Shown here: piece by piece, positions 34,799 to 43,791 of the stretch
Layout: every line of letters begins with the position of its first letter
Numbering within the stretch: the first letter of the stretch is position 1
Assembly: GCF_900108295.1 (NCBI RefSeq)
Contig: NZ_FNWK01000004.1
Location: forward strand, 1 to 64,000
Source: Sphingopyxis sp. YR583
GTDB lineage: Bacteria > Pseudomonadota > Alphaproteobacteria > Sphingomonadales > Sphingomonadaceae
DNA: 64,000 bases
Direction of reading: 5' to 3'
Made by a program: the position numbers and the translations under genes
Notes under the pieces: model-generated
Told to the model about the DNA's origin: nothing
What the model saw: the letters and a program-made list of their open reading frames with translations, nothing else
The model's database searches: none

Positions 34799-36106
34799 AT
34801 GATGAGCCAGAATGACGCGATGGCGGCAGCCGTAACGGCGCCGGCAAGTGATACGGCGACACCGGTCCGGCGGATGCTGTGGGTGCTGCTCGCGGTCTAT
34901 ATCCTGAACTTTCTCGATCGCCAGATCGTCAACATTCTCGCCGAGCCGATCGCGCGCGACCTGTCGCTTTCGGACGCCGACATCGGGCTCCTCACGGGAT
35001 TGGCCTTTGCGCTCTTCTATACCTTCCTCGGCATTCCGATCGCGCGTTACGCCGACAAGCCGACGACCAACCGCATCGGATTGATCTCGGTCTCGCTCGC
35101 AGTGTGGTCGGGGATGACTGTGCTTTGCGGCATGGCGCAGAATTTCACGCAACTGCTGCTCGCGCGCATCGGCGTCGGGGTTGGGGAGGCGGGATGCACG
35201 CCTGCGGCGCATTCGTTGATCACCGATCGCGTCGAACCGGCAAAGCGCGCTTCTGCGATCGCCTTTTACGGTCTTGGTATTCCGATCGGCAGCCTGCTGG
35301 GGCTGATCGTCGGCGGTCTGGTCGCCGACCAGTGGGGCTGGCGTGTCGCCTTCATGGTCGTCGGAGTTCCCGGCATCTTGCTCGCGCTCGTCCTGCCGAT
35401 GATGATCAAGGAAGTGCGCCACAAGGCGCCCGCCGATACCGCCGCGCCTGCGGCCGAGTTCAACGTCTTCGGCGCGCTTCGCGAAGTTTTTGGCACGCGC
35501 GCCTTCCTCTACATCGCGATCGCATCGTCGTTCACCGCCTTCCTGGGGTATGGCAAGGGTGTATGGGCGCTGATTCTTTTCCAGCGCTCGCACGGTCTCA
35601 GTCCCGGCGAGACGGGCCTGCTGCTGGGTGTCGCATTAGGCATCGCCGGGATATTGGGAACCTGGCTGGGCGGATATCTCGCCGACCGCTTCGGCAAGGT
35701 CGATCGGCGGCATATGCTGACGACGCCTGCGGTCGGCATGGCGATCGCCGCGCCGATCCTGTTCGTCGGATATTGGGTCGACGAATGGCATGTCGCGATC
35801 GCGCTGCTGTTCATTCCGACCCTGCTCAACGCCGCCTATTACGGACCGACCTTCGCCTGCGTCCACGGACTCGTCCGTCCGCAGGCACGCGCGATGGCGA
35901 GCGCGGTGATGCTGTTCCTGCAGAATCTGATTGGCCTCGGCCTCGGTCCGCTGCTCTTCGGCATCGCGTCGGAGATGCTCAAACCCTCGGTCGGGGTCGA
36001 GAGCGTGCGCTACGTCCTTTATGGCGCTGCGTGGCTTGGCCTGATCCCGGCCTTCTTCTTCTGGCGTGCGAGCCTGCGCCTCAACGCCGAACTCAAGTCG
36101 GGTTAG
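34799..36106 (+). CDS. MFS transporter (spinster-like, NFLDRQ type)
   Basis: A 435-residue MFS protein with 12 helices. Helix 1 has YILNFLDRQIVNILAEPI and the loop 2-3 motif is YADKPTTNRIG. The ordering matches a group common in sphingomonads next to TonB receptors and catabolic genes. The start is the first ATG of an ATGATG pair at 34799, preceded by GGGAGAAA; the longer open frame starts inside the DUF2721 gene. Substrate unknown; organic acids or sterol-like compounds are guesses. A paralogue is at 59870. It shares TTAG with the opposing flavin reductase gene. Confidence 0.87.
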   Translation: MMSQNDAMAAAVTAPASDTATPVRRMLWVLLAVYILNFLDRQIVNILAEPIARDLSLSDADIGLLTGLAFALFYTFLGIPIARYADKPTTNRIGLISVSLAVWSGMTVLCGMAQNFTQLLLARIGVGVGEAGCTPAAHSLITDRVEPAKRASAIAFYGLGIPIGSLLGLIVGGLVADQWGWRVAFMVVGVPGILLALVLPMMIKEVRHKAPADTAAPAAEFNVFGALREVFGTRAFLYIAIASSFTAFLGYGKGVWALILFQRSHGLSPGETGLLLGVALGIAGILGTWLGGYLADRFGKVDRRHMLTTPAVGMAIAAPILFVGYWVDEWHVAIALLFIPTLLNAAYYGPTFACVHGLVRPQARAMASAVMLFLQNLIGLGLGPLLFGIASEMLKPSVGVESVRYVLYGAAWLGLIPAFFFWRASLRLNAELKSG

Positions 36107-36693
36107 TAAGGCGGGTCGACCTTCGCGCGCTGCGTCTTGGCGGCGTCGATCCACCAATTGAGGTCGTCGGCGAACCGCGGGAAGAGCCGTTCGAGCTGTT
36201 TGCCCTCGTCGCCCATGGGCTGACCGTCGGCGTCGAAGGTCTTGCCGATGCGCGCGACGGGCAGGATCGACGAGATCACCGCCATCCCCATCTCGCCCAA
36301 TATGTCGCGCCAGCCCATCATCGCGCGCACCCCGGCGAACGAGCCGGCCGAGTAACAGGCGATCGCCGCAGGGCGCCAGAACCATTCCTCCAGATAATGA
36401 TCGGTGAGGTTCTTGAGCCCCGGTTGCGGTCCCCAATTATATTCACCGGTGACGAACAGGAACCCGTCGGCGGCGCGGATCTTGCCCGCAAGTTCCTCCA
36501 TCGCGGCGGGGGCCTCGCCCTTTGGATATTCCTTGTACATGCGGTCGAGCATCGGGAGGTCGACCGCTTTTGCGTCGATCAATTCGGCGCTGTCTCCGCG
36601 CGCGACGATCGCATCGACAAGCCAGTTCGCGAGTTTCAGGCCCTGCCGGTCGCGGCGGTAGCTGCCGTAGAAGACGAGGATATGGCGCGACAT
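36103..36693 (-). CDS. NADPH-dependent FMN reductase family protein
   Basis: A 196-residue flavodoxin-like protein. The FMN phosphate motif GSYRRDRQGLKLANWL and the loop FVTGEYNWGPQPGLKNLTDH resemble ArsH/WrbA/ChrR-type NAD(P)H:quinone or chromate reductases. It would transfer two electrons from NADPH to FMN or quinones. It lies ten bases after an L,D-transpeptidase gene on the same strand. Confidence 0.87.
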   Translation of the reverse strand: MSRHILVFYGSYRRDRQGLKLANWLVDAIVARGDSAELIDAKAVDLPMLDRMYKEYPKGEAPAAMEELAGKIRAADGFLFVTGEYNWGPQPGLKNLTDHYLEEWFWRPAAIACYSAGSFAGVRAMMGWRDILGEMGMAVISSILPVARIGKTFDADGQPMGDEGKQLERLFPRFADDLNWWIDAAKTQRAKVDPPY

Positions 36694-36703
36694 GGCGGGT
36701 TCC

Positions 36704-37204
36704 TTAAGGCCGGATGGTGATCGGGATGCCGTCGGGCACGATATCCCATAGCTGCTTTATATCGGCGTTCGACAGCGCGATACAGCCGTCGGTCCAGTCG
36801 CGTGCGATCGGCGGGCCGGGCCAGGCATTGGGCTGGCCGTGGATGAAGATATCGCCGCCCGGCGAGCGGCCCTTCGCCTTCGCAAAAGCGCGGTCGGCGG
36901 CGCCCGGATAGGATATGCGCAGCGACAGATGATAGGCGCTCTTCGGGTTGCGGCCGTTGATCGTGTAGCGCCCCTCGGGCGTGCGCTCGTCGCCCTCGAA
37001 CTGCTTGTGCCCCGTCGGTGCGTCGCCGAAACGGATATTCGTATAGCGGACGATCTCGCGGTTTCCGGTATAGGCGATCAGGACGCGATCGCTTTTGTCG
37101 ACGAGCAGGCGGTCGGCCCTGGTGCCGGCGGGCAGCGATGGCTGCGAACTGGCGGCGCTGCAGGCCGCGAGCGGCAGGCAGATGAAGATGGCGGTCGGGC
37201 GCAT
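36704..37204 (-). CDS. L,D-transpeptidase (YkuD family) lipoprotein
   Basis: A 166-residue exported protein. The N-terminus ends in the lipobox LAACSA, so it is probably lipidated at about residue 15. The YkuD catalytic site is present: HGQPN followed by WTDGCIALSN with the nucleophile Cys and the conserved His. It would form 3-3 cross-links in peptidoglycan or attach proteins to it. Among small family members it lacks a LysM domain. It appears to be cotranscribed with the flavin reductase downstream. Confidence 0.88.
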   Translation of the reverse strand: MRPTAIFICLPLAACSAASSQPSLPAGTRADRLLVDKSDRVLIAYTGNREIVRYTNIRFGDAPTGHKQFEGDERTPEGRYTINGRNPKSAYHLSLRISYPGAADRAFAKAKGRSPGGDIFIHGQPNAWPGPPIARDWTDGCIALSNADIKQLWDIVPDGIPITIRP

Positions 37205-37292
37205 AGCGCGACACTAAGGCTTTGCGGGGCCGCGGCAAGTGGTTGCCAGTGCTGCGCTGCCGGCTAAGGTGGGAGCGGGGGGGATCGACAAC

Positions 37293-38186
37293 ATGACCAT
37301 ATACCGCACACCGGATGCGCGCTTCGATGCGCTGCCCGACTGGCCCTATGCGCCGAAATATCTGGAGATCGAGGGCGGGCTTCGCATCCATTATGTGGAC
37401 GAAGGCGAAGCGGAGGCACAGCCGGTGCTGATGCTGCACGGCGAGCCGACCTGGTCCTATCTTTATCGCCATATGATCGGCCCGGCGGTGAATTCGGGCT
37501 TTCGTGTCGTCGCGCCCGACCTGATCGGCTTCGGCCGCTCGGACAAGCCGCTCGATCGGGGCGCTTATAGCTATGCGGCGCAGGTCGCGTGGATGCGTCA
37601 GTGGATCGAGGCGCTCGACCTCAAAAACATGATCCTTGCGTGTCAGGATTGGGGTTCGCTGATCGGCCTTCGGCTTGTCGCCGAAATGTCCGAGCGTTTC
37701 GCCGGCGTCGCGCTGTCGAACGGAGGCCTTCCCGAAGGCCAGCCGGCGCCGCGCGCCTTTGCGATCTGGCGCGCTTTCTCAAGATACAGTCCGGTCTTCC
37801 CGATCGGCAAGATCGTCAAGGCAGGCGCCAAGCGCGAACTGAGCGCCGCCGAAATCGCCGCCTATGACGCGCCATTCCCGACACGCGCGTCGAAGGTGGC
37901 GGCGCGCATCTATCCGTCGTTCGTCCCGCTCGGCGACAATGTCGCGGTGCCCGACCAGAAGCGCGCATGGGCGGCGCTCGAGGCGTTCGACAAGCCGTTC
38001 CTCTGTTGTTTTTCGGATGGCGATCCGATCACGCGCGGCGGCGATGCGCTGTTCACCGGACGTGTGCCCGGCGCAAAGGGCGTGGCCCACCGCACGCTGA
38101 GGGGCGGCCACTTCATTCAGGAGGATGATCCGGCGGGCTTCGTCGCGGCAATCCGCGACGTTGCTGCCGCCGGCGTCAGTCGCTGA
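37293..38186 (+). CDS. Haloalkane dehalogenase family alpha/beta hydrolase
   Basis: A 297-residue protein close to DhlA-type haloalkane dehalogenases (subfamily I). The oxyanion region [13 protein letters not shown], the nucleophile Asp in [11 protein letters not shown] with the adjacent Trp that helps bind halide, and the C-terminal His in [12 protein letters not shown] are all in place. The acidic member is in [11 protein letters not shown]. The reaction would hydrolyse a carbon-halogen bond to alcohol, halide and proton. The ATG at 37293 is used; the upstream frame runs into the divergent gene. Substrate cannot be predicted, and some relatives lack dehalogenase activity. Confidence 0.85.
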   Translation: MTIYRTPDARFDALPDWPYAPKYLEIEGGLRIHYVDEGEAEAQPVLMLHGEPTWSYLYRHMIGPAVNSGFRVVAPDLIGFGRSDKPLDRGAYSYAAQVAWMRQWIEALDLKNMILACQDWGSLIGLRLVAEMSERFAGVALSNGGLPEGQPAPRAFAIWRAFSRYSPVFPIGKIVKAGAKRELSAAEIAAYDAPFPTRASKVAARIYPSFVPLGDNVAVPDQKRAWAALEAFDKPFLCCFSDGDPITRGGDALFTGRVPGAKGVAHRTLRGGHFIQEDDPAGFVAAIRDVAAAGVSR

Positions 38187-39465
38187 ATGGGTCGCGGATC
38201 AGGATCGTATCCTCGCGTTCGGGGCTGGTCGACACGAGCGCGATCGGGGTTTCGATCAGTTCCTGCACGCGCTGGATATATTTGATCGCCTGCGCGGGAA
38301 GGTCGGCATAGCTGCGCGCGCCCGCGGTCGATTCGTGCCAGCCGTCCATTTCCTCGTAGATCGGCTCGACTTCGGCCTGATCGGCGGCGTGCGCCGGGAA
38401 ATAGTCGAGAATCTTTCCGCGGAGGCGATAGCCGGTGCAGATGCGGATCGTGTCGAAGCCGTCGAGAACGTCGAGCTTGGTCAGTGCGATACCGGTGACA
38501 CCCGACACCGCGCAGCTCTGGCGTACAAGCACCGCATCGAACCAGCCGCAGCGGCGCTTGCGCCCGGTGACGGTGCCGAATTCATGGCCGCGCTCGCCGA
38601 GCCGCTGGCCGATCTCGTCCTCCAACTCGGTCGGGAAGGGGCCGCTGCCGACGCGCGTCGTATAGGCCTTGGCGATGCCGAGGACGAAGCCGACCGCCGA
38701 GGGGCCGAGGCCCGAACCGCTGGCGGCGGTGCCGCTGACGGTGTTCGAGCTGGTGACAAAGGGATAGGTGCCATGGTCGACGTCGAGCAATACGCCCTGC
38801 GCGCCTTCGAACAGGATGCGAGCGCCGGCCTTGCGGACCTTCTTGAGGCGCTTCCAGACGGGCTGCGCATATTCGAGGACGAAATCGGCAATTTCGGAGA
38901 GATCGGCGATCAGGCGCTCGCGATCGATCGGCGGTTCGCCGAAGCCGGCGCGCAGCGCGTCGTGGTGCGCGGTCAGGCGATCGAGCTGCGGACCCAGCTT
39001 GTCGAGGTGCGCGAGGTCGCAAACGCGAATCGCGCGGCGGCCGACCTTGTCCTCATAGGCGGGGCCGATGCCGCGACCGGTGGTGCCGATCTTGCCTGCG
39101 CCAGCGGCGGTTTCGCGCAGCGCGTCGAGATCGCGGTGAAAGGGAAGGATCAGCGCGCAATTGTCGGCGATCGCGAAATTGTCGGCGTTGATCTCGACGC
39201 CCTGGCCGCGCAGCTTCGCCATCTCGTCGCGCAGCGCCCACGGGTCGAGCACGACGCCGTTGCCGATGATCGACAGCGTGCCGGTGACGATACCGGAAGG
39301 GAGCAGCGACAGCTTATACACCTGCTCGCCGACGACGAGCGTATGACCGGCATTATGACCGCCCTGGAACCGGACGACGGCGTCGGCGCGGCTGGCGAGC
39401 CAGTCGACGATCTTGCCCTTGCCCTCGTCGCCCCATTGCGACCCGATGACGGTAACATTTGCCAT
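38176..39465 (-). CDS. purA: Adenylosuccinate synthetase
   Basis: A 429-residue enzyme that converts IMP and aspartate to adenylosuccinate with GTP. The GTP loop [16 protein letters not shown] is at residue 9, and GGHNAGHT and the later [16 protein letters not shown] motif are seen. Length and motifs match bacterial PurA. The start is the ATG giving [12 protein letters not shown]; the frame upstream has no family similarity. It converges on the dehalogenase gene with an 11-base overlap. Confidence 0.97.
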   Translation of the reverse strand: MANVTVIGSQWGDEGKGKIVDWLASRADAVVRFQGGHNAGHTLVVGEQVYKLSLLPSGIVTGTLSIIGNGVVLDPWALRDEMAKLRGQGVEINADNFAIADNCALILPFHRDLDALRETAAGAGKIGTTGRGIGPAYEDKVGRRAIRVCDLAHLDKLGPQLDRLTAHHDALRAGFGEPPIDRERLIADLSEIADFVLEYAQPVWKRLKKVRKAGARILFEGAQGVLLDVDHGTYPFVTSSNTVSGTAASGSGLGPSAVGFVLGIAKAYTTRVGSGPFPTELEDEIGQRLGERGHEFGTVTGRKRRCGWFDAVLVRQSCAVSGVTGIALTKLDVLDGFDTIRICTGYRLRGKILDYFPAHAADQAEVEPIYEEMDGWHESTAGARSYADLPAQAIKYIQRVQELIETPIALVSTSPEREDTILIRDPFSD

Positions 39466-39614
39466 GATGCTGTCCTGCTGAACTGGGCCACAAAACGACC
39501 AGCGCCGGCCCGGCGCGGCCTTAGCGGATTTGGGCGCAGAGGCAAGGGATGCTGGCAAGTTTTTGCGACAAATCCGCGCCAGAACCCCGATCGCCGGGAT
39601 AGTGGAGATCGACG

Positions 39615-40559
39615 ATGAACGAGCGAAACTGGGTTGGATATGCGGGCGTTTTCGCCTTTGCGGTTGCGAGTGTCGCCGTTCCTGGTCCCTTTGCAGACGC
39701 GCGCGAGACGATGCGCGAGCGAATTCGCGAGCGGCTGGCGGAGCGAATGGGCGCCGAGGAGGGGCCCAAGCTGACGGGGAGTGAAACCATCGCCTATGGC
39801 GAAGATGCGCTGCAAAGTCTCGATCTATGGCGTGCGAAGGACGTGAAGGCTGCGGCGCCGCTGGTTGTTTTCGTGCACGGCGGCGGATGGAAGCGCGGTA
39901 GCAAGGAAAATGCGACGGGTCGGTTCAAAGCCATGCATTATCCCGCTGCGGGTTATGCCTTCGCCTCGATCGACTATCGGCTCGTTCCCGCCGTGACCGT
40001 CGAACAGCAGGCGGCGGACGTCGCTTCGGCGGTCCGGGCGATAATCGATCGCGCGTATGCGCTCGGTATCGATCGGCGCCGGATCGTGCTGATGGGGCAC
40101 AGCGCGGGCGCCCATCTTGTGGCGCTGGTCGGAACCGACGAGCGTTACCTGAAGGGCGCCGGACTGTCGTTTGCCGACATCGCCGGCGTCATCCCGATCG
40201 ATGGCGCCGCCTATGATGTACCCGCGCAGACGAAGGATGGGCCCTCCATCATGCAGGCGACATACACGCAGGCTTTCGGCACCGATATCGCGCGGCAAAA
40301 GGCGCTCTCTCCAACGCTGCAGGCGGTCGCACCCAATGCGCCGCAATTCCTGCTCCTGTATGTCCAGCGGCCCGACGGGGTGCGGCAGGCGAAGGTACTG
40401 GGCGCCGCGCTGGAGGCAGGCGGCAGCCACGTCGAGCATGGAAGCTTTCCGGGCGACGGGTTGCAAGGGCATGCCGAAATCAACCGGCGGCTGGGCGATC
40501 CGTCCTATGCGCCGACGGTGGCGGTCGATGCGTGGTTGAAGAAGCTGTTCGCGCGTTGA
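39615..40559 (+). CDS. Secreted or membrane-anchored alpha/beta hydrolase (esterase)
   Basis: A 314-residue protein. A hydrophobic segment after the first seven residues ([18 protein letters not shown]) acts as signal or anchor. It is followed by an Arg/Glu-rich stretch. The carboxylesterase core has [13 protein letters not shown] (oxyanion) and the nucleophile elbow [13 protein letters not shown]. The C-terminal His is near [10 protein letters not shown]. It is of the BD-FAE/HSL-related type. It is divergent from purA by 149 bases and close upstream of the DOPA-dioxygenase-like gene. Confidence 0.85.
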   Translation: MNERNWVGYAGVFAFAVASVAVPGPFADARETMRERIRERLAERMGAEEGPKLTGSETIAYGEDALQSLDLWRAKDVKAAAPLVVFVHGGGWKRGSKENATGRFKAMHYPAAGYAFASIDYRLVPAVTVEQQAADVASAVRAIIDRAYALGIDRRRIVLMGHSAGAHLVALVGTDERYLKGAGLSFADIAGVIPIDGAAYDVPAQTKDGPSIMQATYTQAFGTDIARQKALSPTLQAVAPNAPQFLLLYVQRPDGVRQAKVLGAALEAGGSHVEHGSFPGDGLQGHAEINRRLGDPSYAPTVAVDAWLKKLFAR

Positions 40560-40580
40560 TCGCCGCGATAGGATCGGGAC

Positions 40581-40958
40581 ATGACAAGCGCCGACGCACC
40601 CTATCACGCCCATATCTATTATGATCCTGCGGAGCGGTCCGCCGCGGTCGCGTTGCGCGATGCGTTTTGCAAGGATGCGGCGATCCTTTTCGTCGGTTCG
40701 TTGACCGACCGGGCGGCTGGGCCGCATCCGATCGCGCAATATGAGGTGCATTTTCTCGCCAGCCATCGGCCTGCGGTCATCGCGACAATCGAGCCGACCG
40801 GGCTGCGCGCGCTCGTCCATCCATTGACCGACGATGACCTCGCCGATCACACCACTTTGGGACACTGGATCGGCGAACCGGTCGCGCTCGATGTAACCGT
40901 GCTCGATCCGCCCGGCATCAATCAGGGCATTCCGCGTTTCGGGGTATCGGATTTTTAG
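40581..40958 (+). CDS. DOPA 4,5-dioxygenase family protein
   Basis: A 125-residue protein of the DOPA dioxygenase (AMBL-type) family. The opening YHAHIYYDPAERSAAV, the GPHPIAQYEVHF block, and the C-terminal LVHPLTDDDLADHTTLGHWIG supply the family's conserved histidines. Fungal members cleave L-DOPA for betalamic acid; bacterial members are mostly untested. It follows the esterase gene by 21 bases and shares TTAG with the opposing hisZ gene. Confidence 0.85.
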   Translation: MTSADAPYHAHIYYDPAERSAAVALRDAFCKDAAILFVGSLTDRAAGPHPIAQYEVHFLASHRPAVIATIEPTGLRALVHPLTDDDLADHTTLGHWIGEPVALDVTVLDPPGINQGIPRFGVSDF

Positions 40959-42067
40959 GCTTCGACCGGCCCGTCGGCGCTGAGGATGAAGCCGCAGCCC
41001 AGCGCCCCTGCATCGTCGCTTTCGGACAGCGCAGCGACCGTCTGCCAATCGTCGGCGCGCAGGCTCGCCGCGAGCGCCGCGTCGTGGCCGAGCGGCAGGA
41101 AAATACGGCGCTCGGCATCATTTTCGGCGCCGAGGCCGGCGTCAATCAGCGGATCGGGATAGAGCGAGAAACCGACGGCCGCTTCTTCCTGTTCGCCGAC
41201 CGGGATCGAATAACCGCCGCCGCGGCCGACCGCGTCGCCCTGTCCCGGCACGAAGATCTGGAAGCCGAACCAGCTTTGATAGGCGAAGCCGTGGCGTTCG
41301 GTCGGGTCGAGCGTCAGCGTGACGCGGTCGCGGATCGGTGCGGCGATCGCTTCGAGCGCGTCGATGCGTGCGGTGAGGACGCCGGCCGCGTCGAATGCGC
41401 GCAGATCGGCAATCGCCTGATCGAACGGGCCCGTCGCGCGGAGCAAAGGCAGATAGGCTTCAGCGCCAATCCGCGTGAGAGCGCCCGCATCTTTGGCGTC
41501 GAGTTCGTCGCGCAGTTGCTGGATGTCGGTATCGACGGGCAGCGGTCCGTTCGCGAGCAGGTCGACGACGTCGGGCAGGGTGAAATCGATTGTGACGGGG
41601 CCAATGCCCGCGGCCTCGAGCGCGTCGATCGCGACCGTGACGATCTCACGCGCTGCGGCGACGCTGTCGCTGCCGATCAGTTCGGCGCCGACCTGCAGCA
41701 TTTCGCGCGCCGGGCGAAGCTGGCTGGCGCGCAGTTTGACGACCTGCCCGGCGTAGCAGAGGCGGAGCGGACGCGGTGCCTTGGCGAGCAGCGAGGTTGC
41801 GATGCGGCCGACCTGCCGCGTGATGTCGGGGCGCAGCGCCAGCGTGCGCTGCGACACGGGATCGGTGAAGCGCAGCAGGTCGCGTGTCGAGCGCTCGTCC
41901 TCTCCGCCGAGGGTCTCGCGAAACTCGGCGAGCGGTGGCGACACGCGGCCATAGCCATGCGAACGCATCGCATCGACGAGCGCGCGGGTGACGCGCGACG
42001 CGGCCTCCGCCTGTTGCGGAAGGCGATCGCGCAGCCCTTCGGGCAGCAGGGCAGGGGCCTTGGTCAT
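40955..42067 (-). CDS. hisZ: ATP phosphoribosyltransferase regulatory subunit HisZ
   Basis: A 370-residue class II aminoacyl-tRNA synthetase paralogue that activates short-form HisG in histidine synthesis. It has the HisRS-like order: PEGLRDRLPQQAEAASRV, RFTDPVSQRTLALRPDITRQVGRIA and CYAGQVVKL, but lacks the HisRS catalytic context and anticodon domain. This implies a short HisG elsewhere. It is the minus-strand gene between purA and serA, with a hairpin separating it from serA. Confidence 0.9.
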   Translation of the reverse strand: MTKAPALLPEGLRDRLPQQAEAASRVTRALVDAMRSHGYGRVSPPLAEFRETLGGEDERSTRDLLRFTDPVSQRTLALRPDITRQVGRIATSLLAKAPRPLRLCYAGQVVKLRASQLRPAREMLQVGAELIGSDSVAAAREIVTVAIDALEAAGIGPVTIDFTLPDVVDLLANGPLPVDTDIQQLRDELDAKDAGALTRIGAEAYLPLLRATGPFDQAIADLRAFDAAGVLTARIDALEAIAAPIRDRVTLTLDPTERHGFAYQSWFGFQIFVPGQGDAVGRGGGYSIPVGEQEEAAVGFSLYPDPLIDAGLGAENDAERRIFLPLGHDAALAASLRADDWQTVAALSESDDAGALGCGFILSADGPVEA

Positions 42068-42088
42068 CGATTGCGGCCTTAGAAGGGT

Positions 42089-42115
42089 GGCGGGAGCGTT
42101 TCAACCGCTCCCGCC
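42089..42115 (-). terminator. Terminator hairpin after serA
   Basis: A perfect ten-base stem (GGCGGGAGCG / CGCTCCCGCC) with a seven-base loop lies just beyond the serA stop and before hisZ. The T-run is short (CTTCT), so termination could be partial, allowing some read-through into hisZ. Confidence 0.6.
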
Positions 42116-42121
42116 CGATAG

Positions 42122-43708
42122 TCAGAACTTCAGACCCTTTACGGTCTTCACGCCGGGAAGCTGGCAGAGCTGCCACAGCAACGGCTCGGGCATCGGCGAG
42201 TCGAGGCTGAGCAGCAGCACGGCTTCGCCGCCCGCGGCGCGGCGGCCGAGGTGGAAGGTGCCGATGTTGAGTCCCGCTTCGCCAAGCGCGGTACCGATGC
42301 GGCCGATGAAGCCCGGCGCATCTTCGTTGACGATGTAGAGCATATGGCCGTCGAGGTCGGCCTCGACCTTGATCCCGAACATCTCGACGAGGCGCGGGTC
42401 GCCGTTGCTGAACAGCGTGCCTGCGACCGAGCGGTCGCCGTCGCTGGTCGCCACGGTGACGCGGACGAGGGTGTGATAGTCGCCATCGCGGTCGTGGCGG
42501 ACCTCACGTACGTCGAGGCCGCGTTCGCGGGCGAGGTGCGGGGCGTTGACCATGTTCACGCTGTCCGAATAACGGCGCATCAGGCCTGTGAGCACCGCGG
42601 CGGTGATTGGCTTGAGGTTGAGCTCGGCGGCTGCGCCTTCGACCTCGACCGAGATCGTCGTGAGGTTGTCGTGCGCGAGCTGGCCGACGAGGCTACCGAG
42701 CTTTTCGGCAAGGCTCATATAGGGGCGCAGTTTCGGCGCTTCCTCGGCCGACAGGCTGGGCACGTTGAGCGCGTTGGTGATGCCGCCGGTGAGCAGATAG
42801 TCCGACAGTTGCTCGGCTACCTGGATCGCGACATTGACCTGCGCTTCGTCGGTCGACGCGCCGAGGTGCGGCGTGCAGATGAAGTTCGGCGCGCTGAACA
42901 GCGGATGATCGGCTGCCGGCGGTTCGGTCTGGAACACGTCGAGTGCCGCGCCCGCGACATGGCCGCTTTCGAGTGCGTCCTTCAGCGCGGCTTCGTCGAT
43001 CAGCCCGCCGCGCGCGCAGTTGATGATGCGCACGCCCTTCTTCGCCTTGGCGATATTCTCGGCCGACAGGATATTGCGCGTCTGGTCGGTCAGCGGGGTG
43101 TGCAGCGTGATGAAATCGGCCTTGGCGAGCAAGGTTTCGAGGTCGGCCTTTTCGACGCCGAGCTCGATCGCGCGCTCGGGGGTCAGGAAGGGGTCGAAGG
43201 CGACGACCTTCATGCGGAGGCCCAGCGCGCGCTCGGCGACGATGCTGCCGATATTGCCGCAACCGATCAGGCCGAGCGTCTTCGAGGTCAGTTCGACACC
43301 CATGAAGTCGTTCTTCGGCCATTTGCCCGCCTGCGTCCCCGCATTGGCTTCGGGAATCTGGCGTGCGAGCGCGAACATCATCGCGATCGCATGTTCGGCG
43401 GTGGTGATGCTGTTACCGAAGGGCGTGTTCATCACGATGACGCCCTTTTTCGACGCTTCCGGAATGTCGACATTGTCGACACCGATCCCGGCGCGGCCGA
43501 CGACCTTCAGGTTCGTCGCGGCGGCGAGCACGTCGGCGGTAACCTTGGTGGCCGAACGGATCGCGAGGCCGTCATAGTCGCCGATCATCGCGATCAGCTC
43601 GTCCTTGGTCTTGCCGGTGATGACGTCGACGTCGATGCCGCGTTCCTTGAAGATCGCGGCGGCTTTGGGGTCCATCTTGTCGCTGATGAGGACTTTGGGT
43701 GCGGTCAT
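42122..43708 (-). CDS. serA: D-3-phosphoglycerate dehydrogenase
   Basis: A 528-residue NAD-dependent enzyme that oxidises 3-phosphoglycerate, the first step of serine synthesis. The Rossmann motif is GLIGCGNIGSIVAERA. Catalytic Arg, Glu and His lie in NCARGGLIDE, DVFQTEPP and CTPHLGASTDEA. An intervening domain and a C-terminal ACT domain (YIVNEDAPGFIGRIG) follow, the long form typical of most bacteria. It is downstream of serC with an 83-base gap that holds two palindromes. Confidence 0.96.
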   Translation of the reverse strand: MTAPKVLISDKMDPKAAAIFKERGIDVDVITGKTKDELIAMIGDYDGLAIRSATKVTADVLAAATNLKVVGRAGIGVDNVDIPEASKKGVIVMNTPFGNSITTAEHAIAMMFALARQIPEANAGTQAGKWPKNDFMGVELTSKTLGLIGCGNIGSIVAERALGLRMKVVAFDPFLTPERAIELGVEKADLETLLAKADFITLHTPLTDQTRNILSAENIAKAKKGVRIINCARGGLIDEAALKDALESGHVAGAALDVFQTEPPAADHPLFSAPNFICTPHLGASTDEAQVNVAIQVAEQLSDYLLTGGITNALNVPSLSAEEAPKLRPYMSLAEKLGSLVGQLAHDNLTTISVEVEGAAAELNLKPITAAVLTGLMRRYSDSVNMVNAPHLARERGLDVREVRHDRDGDYHTLVRVTVATSDGDRSVAGTLFSNGDPRLVEMFGIKVEADLDGHMLYIVNEDAPGFIGRIGTALGEAGLNIGTFHLGRRAAGGEAVLLLSLDSPMPEPLLWQLCQLPGVKTVKGLKF

Positions 43709-43721
43709 TTTATTTCTCCGT

Positions 43722-43741
43722 ATCCCGGCAAAGGCCGGGAT
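43722..43741. repeat. Palindromic element 1 in serC-serA gap
   Basis: ATCCCGGC and GCCGGGAT arms with the loop AAAG form a perfect eight-pair hairpin between serC and serA. Similar GC-rich palindromes with an AAAG-type loop are common scattered elements in sphingomonad genomes; copies elsewhere are recalled, not searched. Confidence 0.55.
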
Positions 43742-43764
43742 CTGTGGCGGAATGGGGAAATGGG

Positions 43765-43781
43765 CCCCGGCCGGGCCGGGG
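43765..43781. repeat. Palindromic element 2 in serC-serA gap
   Basis: CCCCGGCC and GGCCGGGG are separated by one base, so the working hairpin has a shorter stem with a small loop. It lies 23 bases from element 1. It could modulate serA mRNA stability within the operon. Confidence 0.45.
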
Positions 43782-43791
43782 TACACAAAGG

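Noticed and set aside
38125-39618. A 497-codon plus-strand frame over purA
   Set aside because: It is the antisense shadow of the well supported purA.
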